Below, piece by piece: positions 1 through 5,899 of a stretch of 11,004 nucleotides of DNA. The notes beneath the pieces were generated by a model. That model was given only the letters and a program-made list of their open reading frames with translations, had not been told where the DNA came from and made no database searches. The DNA comes from an uncultured Enterorhabdus sp. (GTDB lineage: Bacteria; Actinomycetota; Coriobacteriia; Coriobacteriales; Eggerthellaceae). The stretch covers positions 1 to 11,004 of the forward strand of contig CANSES010000034.1 of the NCBI GenBank assembly GCA_947645965.1. Reading direction: 5' to 3'. The position numbers were made by a program, and so were the translations under genes. The first letter of the stretch is position 1. The number at the start of each line of letters is the position of its first letter.

Positions 1-51
1 GGTCGGGTGCTTGCTCAGGCCACAACGTGACAAACCACCCGCCCCCCGTCA

Positions 52-62
52 CCCCCCCCCCC
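52..62. repeat. Homopolymer tract of 11 C (G11 on minus strand)
   Basis: Eleven consecutive C lie 18 bp beyond the stop codon of the kinase gene at 81-608, in a short non-coding stretch (1-80). A further C-rich block sits just before it. Next to the tract, the four C at 59-62 could pair with GGGG at 69-72 around a GAGAGA loop, but no U-rich tail follows, so this is not a convincing terminator. I see no coding sequence in 1-80. Such a long mononucleotide run can change length by slippage or be a sequencing artefact. Confidence 0.8.
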
Positions 63-80
63 GAGAGAGGGGCCCAGCCC

Positions 81-608
81 TTACTTCAGGGCGGCGACTA
101 CTTTGCGGGCGGCGGCGGTTATGGTGAGGTCGTTCACGTCTACGGTGATGTCGGCGTACTGCTCGTAGAGGGGCAGGCGCTCGTCGTACAGGTCGCGCAG
201 GCTCATGCCGATGCCGTCGCGCATGACCACGCCGCGGTCGGAGAAGTCGGCCAGGCGCTGCTTCAGCTCGTCGAAGCTGATCTTCAGGTACACGATGCGG
301 CCGATCTCGCCGAGGTGCTCCATGGCCGCCTCGCTGTAGACCGCCGAGCCGCCAGTGGCGATGACGGAATGCTCGAAGCTCATCTCGGAGAGCACCTGGT
401 TCTCGATCTCGATGAAGGCGTCGGGGCCCAGGGTGTCGATGAGCCGCTGCAGCGACTTATCGCAGGACTGCTGGATGAGCAGGTCGGCATCGACGAAATC
501 CATGCACAGGATCTTCGCCAGCACGATGCCCAAGGTGGACTTGCCGGCGCCGGGCATACCGATGAGCACCACGTTGTCGCGGCCGGGCTCGAAGGACTTC
601 TCTTTCAT
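81..608 (-). CDS. Shikimate-kinase-family P-loop kinase, shikimate site altered
   Basis: A 175-aa protein of about the normal size of shikimate kinase (AroK/AroL), the cytosolic enzyme that phosphorylates shikimate with ATP in aromatic amino-acid synthesis. Visible family features are the Walker A GMPGAGKST (17-25), the DAD motif whose second Asp (D42) matches the shikimate-binding Asp, a LID-region Arg (R130), and the C-terminal RLPLY (R144). Two expected features are missing. The conserved Arg after the Phe in the usual FRxxE motif is Ile here (AFIEIE, I66), and the third Gly of the GGG motif is Ser (GGS, 86-88). The first of these normally contacts the shikimate carboxylate. The start is supported by AAAGGAAG 7 nt upstream. 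It is the last gene of the minus-strand run, 72 bp after the DUF2207 gene and behind a hairpin. Membership of the family is secure; the substrate is not. It could be a divergent AroK or a paralogue acting on another small alcohol. Confidence 0.85.
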   Translation of the reverse strand: MKEKSFEPGRDNVVLIGMPGAGKSTLGIVLAKILCMDFVDADLLIQQSCDKSLQRLIDTLGPDAFIEIENQVLSEMSFEHSVIATGGSAVYSEAAMEHLGEIGRIVYLKISFDELKQRLADFSDRGVVMRDGIGMSLRDLYDERLPLYEQYADITVDVNDLTITAAARKVVAALK

Positions 609-630
609 GGGGCACTTCCTTTCTTGCAGG

Positions 631-671
631 GCACGGCCACCCTTCCCGAAGCCGGGCCGGGGCGACCGTGC
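631..671 (-). other. Intercistronic hairpin upstream of the kinase gene
   Basis: On the minus-strand transcript the 41 nt fold into a 12-bp outer stem (GCACGGUCGCCC with GGGUGGCCGUGC, two G-U pairs). An inner CCCG-GCUU-CGGG hairpin closes it. No U-run follows; instead the kinase ribosome-binding site comes 8-16 nt later. It is therefore more likely an RNA processing/stability element or a partial attenuator than an intrinsic terminator. It begins 9 nt after the DUF2207 stop codon. Confidence 0.6.
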
Positions 672-680
672 GCGATAACG

Positions 681-2465
681 TTATGATACCTCGGCGCGAT
701 GGTGCGCGGCACGCAGGGCGTCGTCGAAGCCGTGGGTGAGGGACGGTGCGAGCCGCAGCAGCTGGCCCGCCTTGGTGTCCGGCTCTTCCTTCAAGAACTT
801 CAGCACGCCGAACAGGTAGCCGTACACCACCAGCTCGGCCCGCTCGGCATCGGTCATCTCCTCGTACTGCGCCTGCCAGCCGCCGTCGCGCATCCAGTTG
901 CGCAGGGCCTTGGCGTGGGCGGCGATCTCGTTGCCAGCGGGCGTGCGACGCATGGTGTAGTTCGCCAGCACGCCCGTGGCCGCCGCGGCCGCCAGCACCA
1001 TGAGCGCCACCTGCCATCCCACCAGAATGAGGGCGCCCAGGGCCACCAGTCCTAGCAGAGCCGCCGCCAGCAGCAACCAGCGCTGGGCCACCCGGCTCTG
1101 GCTATCGAAGAAGTGGTGCGGCTGCACCAGATCGGTCAGCTTCTGCTGCCACTCCTGCACGGCGCGCAGCAGGTCGAGCGGACGCTCGTGAGCCGCTGCG
1201 GACAACTCGCGCAGCGAGATGCTCTCGGCATCTTCCGACAAGGTGTTCAGCAGGGCCAACGTCGCACCGTCCAGGGCCTCGTCGGAGATGGACCCCTGCT
1301 GGGGAATCTCCAAGGCCTCAGGACGACCATTGTTGTCCACCCGCAGGCGCAGGGCCCCGCGGCGCACCATGTCCAGCACCGTGGCCACCACATCGTCGGG
1401 GCTCTCATGGTTCCAGCGCCACAGACGCCCCAGCACCGCCGGGGACAGATCGGGCGCGGGCCCGTCACAGCTGTAGTCGTCGGTGAACACTGGCGGCCGC
1501 TCGCGACCCCAGCGCGCGTACACCGCCAGCGCCGCCACGACCACCACCAGGCTGAGGCCCAGCGCGCCTAAAGCCAGCCCGTAGCGCAGCATCTTCTGAT
1601 GGGAATCGCGGTCGACCCAGCCCTCCTCGTAGCGCGTGGTCCAGTAATACTGCAGGCTGCCCTGGTTCTTCAGCTTGTCCTCGTCGCTCAGATTCGTCAG
1701 CCATTCCACGGGGAAGAGCACGCGGGCCTCGGCGAAGCTCGTGGGGCTCACCTCGGGAACGAAGAACCGCACCGAGCCGTCACGGGCCACATCCACCGTG
1801 CCGTCGGCCGGCCCGTGGCCCCAGGCGCGCACGTTCTCGCCCGGATCCACCGTGGCATCGGCGGGCATGGGCAGCACCACCGTGGCCCGCACATGGTGCA
1901 TGGGCACCGTATAGTCGCGGGGCGCGTACAGCCACTGGAAGTCGGCGGCGTCGTCGTAAGCCGTCACGCCGTGGGCCACGGCGTAGGACACCTCGAACAC
2001 CGCGCGGTCGGGAAGGTTGCGCACGAAGGCGTACAGCTTCGACTGGAACTGGTCGTAGGACCAGCCGTCGCTGTCGGGACGGCCACCGCCGCGCCACGAC
2101 AACAGGAAGGTCGTGGGCTCCAGGTTCACCCATTCGCCGGTCACGTTGTCCTCCCCGTCGAGGGCGGCCATGCGCACGTGCTTGATGGTGATGGAGGAAT
2201 CCTCGGGAAAACCCTGGTACAGCCAGGTCAACGTCTCGCTCTTGGTCTCATCGGCCGCAAAGTCGAAGATGCGCTGGTCGGTGACGGTCACGGTGCCGTC
2301 GGTTTCCACCTGGGCCGTCAGATCCACCTGATCGCACTGGTAGTCGGCCGCCCAAGCCGGCGCGGGCGCCAGAAGAGCAGGGGCCGCCAGGGCCACCGCG
2401 GCCGCCAGGGTCGCCAGCAGCAGGGTGACCTTCCGCAGAAACCCCCTTCGACCCACGGGACGCAT
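681..2465 (-). CDS. DUF2207 family membrane protein (YciQ-like)
   Basis: A 594-aa predicted membrane protein of unknown biochemical role. The N-terminus has basic residues (RPVGRRGFLRK) and a hydrophobic stretch ending in a cleavage-like AWA-AD around residue 39, i.e. a signal peptide. A long extracytoplasmic beta-rich region follows (about 40-290), opening with the typical 'TVTVTDQRIFDF' pattern of DUF2207. A transmembrane helix lies at about 293-316, then a cytoplasmic winged-helix-like stretch, then two closely spaced helices (about 458-503) and a charged tail. The ATG at 2465 is chosen because it begins the signal peptide and lies 8 bp after the upstream trkA stop. GGAAG sits very close to it, and translational coupling is likely. 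Reading further upstream would overlap trkA and add an arginine-rich out-of-frame sequence, so longer starts are rejected. No function should be read from the neighbouring RCK genes alone, although cotranscription is probable. Confidence 0.85.
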   Translation of the reverse strand: MRPVGRRGFLRKVTLLLATLAAAVALAAPALLAPAPAWAADYQCDQVDLTAQVETDGTVTVTDQRIFDFAADETKSETLTWLYQGFPEDSSITIKHVRMAALDGEDNVTGEWVNLEPTTFLLSWRGGGRPDSDGWSYDQFQSKLYAFVRNLPDRAVFEVSYAVAHGVTAYDDAADFQWLYAPRDYTVPMHHVRATVVLPMPADATVDPGENVRAWGHGPADGTVDVARDGSVRFFVPEVSPTSFAEARVLFPVEWLTNLSDEDKLKNQGSLQYYWTTRYEEGWVDRDSHQKMLRYGLALGALGLSLVVVVAALAVYARWGRERPPVFTDDYSCDGPAPDLSPAVLGRLWRWNHESPDDVVATVLDMVRRGALRLRVDNNGRPEALEIPQQGSISDEALDGATLALLNTLSEDAESISLRELSAAAHERPLDLLRAVQEWQQKLTDLVQPHHFFDSQSRVAQRWLLLAAALLGLVALGALILVGWQVALMVLAAAAATGVLANYTMRRTPAGNEIAAHAKALRNWMRDGGWQAQYEEMTDAERAELVVYGYLFGVLKFLKEEPDTKAGQLLRLAPSLTHGFDDALRAAHHRAEVS

Positions 2466-2473
2466 CGCTTCCA

Positions 2474-3145
2474 CTACAGCCCCCGGAACGCCTGACGCAC
2501 CTCGTCGAGCACGTCCTCGTCGGCCACCACGATGGCCTTGTCGCCGGGGAACAGCAGCGTGTCGGCGTTGGCCACTTCCACATCGCCCCCGCTGGCCACG
2601 GCCGCGATGAGAGCGTTGTCGGGCAGGGGGATCTCCTCGATGAGCACGCCATCCTCGTTGGAGAAGCGGCGCATCCGCGGCACCATCACCTCGGCCAAGG
2701 CCACGTTGCCGTGGGTCAGCGACGACACGACCGACACCGAGCCCAGCAGAGCCTCCTCCTCGATGAGGTTCGCGATCAGCGTGGTGGACGACACGCATTC
2801 GATGCCCACCTCGCGGAAAATCCGCTCGTTCTTGGGGTTGTTCACGCGGGCGATGCAGCGCGGCACGTGGAACACGCGCTGGGCGATCTCGCAGGACACG
2901 AGATTCGAGTCGTCCTGGCCCGTGGTGGCCACGAACACGTCGGCCTGGCGAATGCCGGCATCTTCCTGATAGCGCGAGTCGCAGCCGTCGCCGTGAATGA
3001 CCAGATAGCGGCCTTCCAGGGCCACCGACAAACGGTCGGCCGTGGCCAGCTTCTCCTCGATCACGGCCACGTCGTTGCCGCTCTTCAGCAGGATGGACGC
3101 GAGGTAGGAACCGATTTTGCCGCCGCCGGCGATAACGATGTACAT
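2474..3145 (-). CDS. trkA: TrkA-type RCK protein, K+ transport regulator (second of the pair)
   Basis: A 223-aa cytosolic NAD(H)-binding regulator of Trk/Ktr potassium uptake. These proteins form rings on the inner face of a TrkH/KtrB-type pore and gate it in response to bound nucleotides. The RCK_N Rossmann fold starts at once: MYIVIAGGGKIG gives the GxGxxG (7-12), and E30 at the end of strand 2 is the expected acidic residue binding the nucleotide ribose. The RCK_C ligand-binding domain covers about 137-222. Length is that of single-RCK proteins (KtrA/CeoB type), about half of the double-length E. coli TrkA. AAGGA lies 7 nt before the ATG. It follows a paralogous RCK gene by 18 bp and precedes the DUF2207 gene by 8 bp, indicating one operon. 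No pore subunit is in the window. Confidence 0.93.
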   Translation of the reverse strand: MYIVIAGGGKIGSYLASILLKSGNDVAVIEEKLATADRLSVALEGRYLVIHGDGCDSRYQEDAGIRQADVFVATTGQDDSNLVSCEIAQRVFHVPRCIARVNNPKNERIFREVGIECVSSTTLIANLIEEEALLGSVSVVSSLTHGNVALAEVMVPRMRRFSNEDGVLIEEIPLPDNALIAAVASGGDVEVANADTLLFPGDKAIVVADEDVLDEVRQAFRGL

Positions 3146-3163
3146 GGCGAGTCCTTACTCCAA

Positions 3164-3826
3164 CTAGTCCAGAATATAGCGCGAGAACTGGGCGATCACG
3201 TCGTGGCGCACGCAGGCGAGAATGGAATCACCCGCGTACAGCAGCGAGTCGGCCGTGGGGATGGACGAGGCCGATCCGTCGGCGCGCTCGAAGGCGATGA
3301 TGCGCACCTCGTGGTCGCGCTCCAGCTCGGACACGCGAATGGTGCGGGCGTTGTCGCGGCTCGACAAATCCAGGGTGAAGCGCAGCACTTCGAATTCGCC
3401 GAAGGTGTCGATGTGCGAGCCGTGGCCCGACACGATCTTGGAGAACACGTCCTCGGCCACAAGCGACGTGCCGCAGACATAGTCGATGCCGAGCTGCATG
3501 TAGGCGCGCTCATGGTCGGGATTGTACAGGCGCGAAATCACGTGGGGCACGCCGAACAGGTGGTTGGCCACCTCGGCGCACATGAGGTTCGCGTTGTCGG
3601 ACTGGGTCACGGCGGCCAGCACGTCGCATTCCTCCACGCCGGCCTTGATCAACACGTCCTCGTCGAAGCCGACGCCCTGGATGGTGCTGCCGTTGAAGTT
3701 GCGACCCAGGTTGGCGAAGGCATCGGCGTTGCGGTCGATCACGCACACGTTGCTGCCGTTGTCGGAGAGCATGTTCGCCAGCTGCGATCCCACGCGCCCG
3801 CATCCCACGACGATGACGTTGCTCAT
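3164..3826 (-). CDS. trkA: TrkA-type RCK protein, K+ transport regulator (first of the pair)
   Basis: A 220-aa single-RCK protein, paralogous to the gene immediately downstream. The RCK_N domain opens with NVIVVGCGRVG (GxGxxG at 8-13), with D31 as the nucleotide-ribose-binding acid (VCVIDRN). The RCK_C domain is at about 137-220. The ATG at 3826 is chosen because GGAAAGGA lies 9 nt upstream and the Rossmann strand begins at residue 3. An in-frame extension to 3901 would add 25 residues running back through the terminator hairpin and is unlikely. It is the first gene of the left operon. Tandem RCK genes occur in other Actinobacteria (CeoB/CeoC arrangement), where the two proteins may form a hetero-ring. 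That these two partner each other is inference from adjacency. Confidence 0.92.
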   Translation of the reverse strand: MSNVIVVGCGRVGSQLANMLSDNGSNVCVIDRNADAFANLGRNFNGSTIQGVGFDEDVLIKAGVEECDVLAAVTQSDNANLMCAEVANHLFGVPHVISRLYNPDHERAYMQLGIDYVCGTSLVAEDVFSKIVSGHGSHIDTFGEFEVLRFTLDLSSRDNARTIRVSELERDHEVRIIAFERADGSASSIPTADSLLYAGDSILACVRHDVIAQFSRYILD

Positions 3827-3879
3827 GCGCTCAAGTCCTTTCCAACCCAGCGGGGCAGGGCGGCCAACCGTGCCCCTAT

Positions 3880-3906
3880 AAAAGAAAATGGCCGAAGCCA
3901 TTTTCT
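3880..3906 (-). terminator. Rho-independent terminator with cUUCGg loop
   Basis: A perfect 10-bp inverted repeat (AGAAAATGGC / GCCATTTTCT, 3883-3892 and 3897-3906) encloses the four bases that read TTCG on the minus strand. This gives the very stable C(UUCG)G tetraloop. The descending arm ends in TTTTCT and continues TTT. It lies 7 nt past the stop of the gene ending at 3914 and separates it from the trkA operon. The other strand has weaker T-content (TTTTCTCATTCTTTT) and could allow some bidirectional action. Confidence 0.85.
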
Positions 3907-3913
3907 CATTCTT

Positions 3914-4732
3914 TTAGATCAACTGCATCTGATTGAGCGTATCTCGGTACCAGTTGTCATAATTGGGCGGGCAGTAGCGCTGGGCGTAGGTGTAGCTGAT
4001 GGTGAAGCCGTAGCCGCGGGCCAGACCGGCCACATGGGCGCGGATGGCCGTGTCCCAATTGCTCCAGCTGGACTGATCCCAGCCCCAGGCGTTGTGCGAC
4101 TTGAAGCAGACCCGGCCCTTGGTGGACTCGGTGTTGGAAATGGCCGGCGACCAGCGGGGGTCGATGCCGTTCTCCCAGGCGGCCTGGGCGAAGGTCTCGC
4201 CATGGCCGGCCAGGGGGCTTCCTGCCAGATAGTTGTCGATGCGGCTGGTCCATTCAGCCACGAACGCTTCTTCACCCACGGAGAAGTCCACATCGCCCGC
4301 CGGCAGGCTGCCGTAGGTGGCGTAGTACTTCGAACGGCTCGCGTCGGCGCGATCGATGGCGCGCTGCTCGGCGGCACGGGCCGCCTCTTCCGCTGCGATG
4401 CGGGCGGCCTCTTCCTCAGCGGCGATCTCTTCCACACCGGCGCTCACGTCGCGGGAAGAAGCCGTGGCCAGGGAAGCGCCCTCGGAGATGTCCTCCACGG
4501 GCAGCACGTCGGCATCGGACTTGTCGTCAACCGTTTCAGGGGTAACCTCGCCGGCCGGCAGCGCATTGGCGCTTTGGCGTTCCAGGCCGAAGGAGGTGGC
4601 ATTCGCGTCATGAGAACCTGCGGAGGCCCAGTCGAAACCGAGGAATCCGACCGCCAGCATGGACAACACGCAGACACCGGCCACGGCCAAAGCGGCGAGC
4701 CCTCGGTGACTTTGCTTGCGTCTTGTAACCAC
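3914..4732 (-). CDS. Exported lysozyme-like / glucosaminidase-like protein, GTG start
   Basis: A 272-aa putative cell-wall-acting protein. Basic residues (RRKQSHR) precede a hydrophobic helix (about 11-33), a signal peptide or membrane anchor. Then comes an acidic/Ser-rich linker, an Ala-Glu-rich segment (about 100-130, EEIAAEEEAARIAAEEAARAAEQR in part) likely to form a coiled coil or stalk, and a C-terminal globular domain (about 150-272). This domain has the pattern ISNTESTKG (E202 as candidate catalytic acid), SHNAWGW, then NWDTAIRAHVAGL and a Trp/Tyr-rich end. That resembles lysozyme-fold glucosaminidase or lytic-transglycosylase domains, though I cannot name the family exactly. C209 and C254 are the only exported cysteines and could form a disulfide. 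The start codon is GTG (4732-4730) with AAAGGG 5 nt upstream. It is a single-gene unit with its own terminator. The hydrolase call is inference from motif layout. Confidence 0.72.
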   Translation of the reverse strand: MVTRRKQSHRGLAALAVAGVCVLSMLAVGFLGFDWASAGSHDANATSFGLERQSANALPAGEVTPETVDDKSDADVLPVEDISEGASLATASSRDVSAGVEEIAAEEEAARIAAEEAARAAEQRAIDRADASRSKYYATYGSLPAGDVDFSVGEEAFVAEWTSRIDNYLAGSPLAGHGETFAQAAWENGIDPRWSPAISNTESTKGRVCFKSHNAWGWDQSSWSNWDTAIRAHVAGLARGYGFTISYTYAQRYCPPNYDNWYRDTLNQMQLI

Positions 4733-4761
4733 GTGTTCCCTTTCTCGACAGCACGAAACTA

Positions 4762-4777
4762 AACCGCGTGAGCGGTT
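4762..4777. other. Small hairpin in the leader of the lysozyme-like gene
   Basis: A perfect 6-bp inverted repeat (AACCGC / GCGGTT) with a 4-nt loop lies 30 bp before the GTG start. A second repeat pair, TGCAGC (4777-4782) with GCTGCA (4805-4810), lies just upstream in the transcript. Together they suggest a folded 5' leader, though I do not recognise a known riboswitch. A candidate -10 (TAGAAT, minus strand, 4850-4845) would give a leader of about 105 nt, but no matching -35 is visible. Confidence 0.4.
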
Positions 4778-4870
4778 GCAGCGTGTTGGATTGTGGGCGG
4801 GATTGCTGCAGACATGAAAAGATATGCTGTTTTTTGACTTGGCTATTCTACCCTAGTTGGCCCCAGAAGG

Positions 4871-4924
4871 AAAAATGGCGACCGCCGATGTTCACGTTTT
4901 GTTCGCTTGACAAACGGTGGTCGC
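4871..4924 (-). terminator. Probable terminator of the CBS/CorC gene
   Basis: The arms 4878-4887 and 4915-4924 pair over 10 positions with one mismatch on the minus strand (GCGACCACCG with CGGCGGTCGC). On that strand the hairpin is followed by CATTTTTCC. It lies 31 bp after the stop codon of the gene ending at 4955. The loop is long (27 nt), so the call is moderate. The remaining non-coding sequence from 4733 to 4954 shows only the leader hairpins listed separately. Confidence 0.55.
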
Positions 4925-4954
4925 AGCATTCCCGCAGGTCGGAGCCGCGTGACT

Positions 4955-5806
4955 TTACGCTGTTATGGAAGCCTCTCCACAACTTTCCTCATCGAGCTTT
5001 TTCACGCGGATTACCGAGATACGGCTGCGGCGCATCTTCTCCACTTTGAAGGAGAAACCGTCCACGACGAACTCGTCGCCCACCTTCGGCACAAAGTCCA
5101 GGGTGTGGATGAGCCAGCCGGCCACGGTCTCGTAGGCGTCGGACTCCTCCATGGGCCAACCGAGTTCCACGGCGTCTTCCACGGGGAAGCGGCCGTCGCA
5201 GCGCCACTGGTCGGGGCCGAGGGCCACCACCAGGTCGCGATCGCGGTCGGTCTCGTCCACGATCTCGCCGATGATCTCCTCCACGATGTCTTCCATGGTG
5301 ATGAGGCCGTCGGTGCCGCCGTACTCGTCCACCACGATGGCCATCTGCATGCGGGCCTCCTGCAGCTCGGAGAGCAGGGCCAGCACGTTCTTGGTCTCGG
5401 GCACGTAGAGGGGCTCGAACATGTAGTCGGACACGGGGCCTTCCATACGGCCGTCCATGAGCGGGCCCATGAGGTCCTTGTAGTTCACGATGCCGATGAC
5501 GTCGTCCACTTCCTCGTGGTACACCGGCAAACGGGAATAGCCGGTGCCGCGCATGCGCTCTAAGGCGGTGCGGGCCGGCTCCACATCTTCGGCCATGATC
5601 ATGTCCACGCGGGGCTTCATGATCTCGCGCACCGTCATGTCGGCGAGGTCGAGGATGTCGTTGATCATGCGCTTCTCGTCGTCGAGGAGCTCGTCGTTGT
5701 CGGCCACCATGTCCTTGATCTCGTCTTCGGACACGCTGTCGCGACGGCCCGGCTTCAGAAACTCGAGGAAGCCCGGCTTGGGTGATATGTCATCTGTCTT
5801 AGCCAT
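4955..5806 (-). CDS. CBS-pair / CorC_HlyC domain protein (hemolysin C / CorC family)
   Basis: A 283-aa soluble protein. After an acidic N-terminus come two CBS domains (about 62-182) carrying the family signatures MKPRVDM (63-69) and VDEYGGTDG (159-167), with EDIVEE following. A CorC_HlyC 'transporter-associated' domain occupies about 195-272. CBS pairs bind adenine nucleotides. Family members are linked to Mg2+/Co2+ efflux (CorC/MpfA), while the 'hemolysin' name is historical. The N-terminal DUF21 membrane domain of full-length MpfA/CorB-type proteins is absent, so this is the soluble CorC form and would need a membrane partner that is not in the window. The ATG at 5806 begins the family-like N-terminus, yet no good Shine-Dalgarno precedes it, and the upstream terminator leaves only about 29 bp for a promoter. 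It appears to be transcribed alone. Confidence 0.9.
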   Translation of the reverse strand: MAKTDDISPKPGFLEFLKPGRRDSVSEDEIKDMVADNDELLDDEKRMINDILDLADMTVREIMKPRVDMIMAEDVEPARTALERMRGTGYSRLPVYHEEVDDVIGIVNYKDLMGPLMDGRMEGPVSDYMFEPLYVPETKNVLALLSELQEARMQMAIVVDEYGGTDGLITMEDIVEEIIGEIVDETDRDRDLVVALGPDQWRCDGRFPVEDAVELGWPMEESDAYETVAGWLIHTLDFVPKVGDEFVVDGFSFKVEKMRRSRISVIRVKKLDEESCGEASITA

Positions 5807-5818
5807 GGCGGGTACTTT

Positions 5819-5824
5819 ACCATA
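5819..5824 (-). promoter_or_regulatory. Candidate -10 element close to the CBS/CorC start
   Basis: TATGGT on the minus strand ends 12 nt before the ATG, which would place the transcription start only about 5-7 nt from the codon. No -35 is visible at 16-18 bp, because that position is occupied by the terminator stem of the preceding operon. The call rests on the absence of other space and of a ribosome-binding site, and is weak. Confidence 0.3.
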
Positions 5825-5831
5825 TTTCGGT

Positions 5832-5874
5832 TACAAAACTGATGGGAGCGGCCCCTGACCGCTCCCATCAGTTT
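5832..5874 (-). terminator. Strong intrinsic terminator of the ydbS-ydbT operon
   Basis: A perfect 16-bp inverted repeat (5836-5851 and 5859-5874, core GATGGGAGCGG) has a 7-nt loop. On the minus strand its arm ends in AGTTT and continues TGTAAC. It lies 25 bp past the ydbT stop codon. The U-run is short, but the stem is among the strongest in the window. Confidence 0.8.
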
Positions 5875-5899
5875 CGCTCTTGGTTGTTCGCCCGCAGCG

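Noticed and set aside
675..684. ATAACGTTAT palindrome as an operator
   Set aside because: It overlaps the DUF2207 stop codon inside an operon, has no partner copy in the window, and a 10-bp palindrome alone is weak evidence.
2466..2798. Upstream extension of the DUF2207 gene by 111 codons
   Set aside because: It overlaps trkA in another frame and is Arg/Gly-rich; the signal peptide begins at the ATG at 2465.
3827..3879. Promoter for the trkA operon
   Set aside because: A promoter should lie here or in the terminator, but only TTTTATAGG next to the hairpin is suggestive and no -35 is clear, so I did not list it as a feature.
2711..4762. A 683-codon open frame on the plus strand opposite the trkA pair and the lysozyme-like gene
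   Set aside because: It runs antisense across three well-supported genes and their terminator and has a His/Gly/Val-rich composition with no recognisable domain. Such frames arise from high-GC third positions on the other strand.
4907..4912. Perfect -35 TTGACA on the plus strand
   Set aside because: No -10 at suitable spacing and no plus-strand gene downstream; it lies in the loop of the probable terminator.
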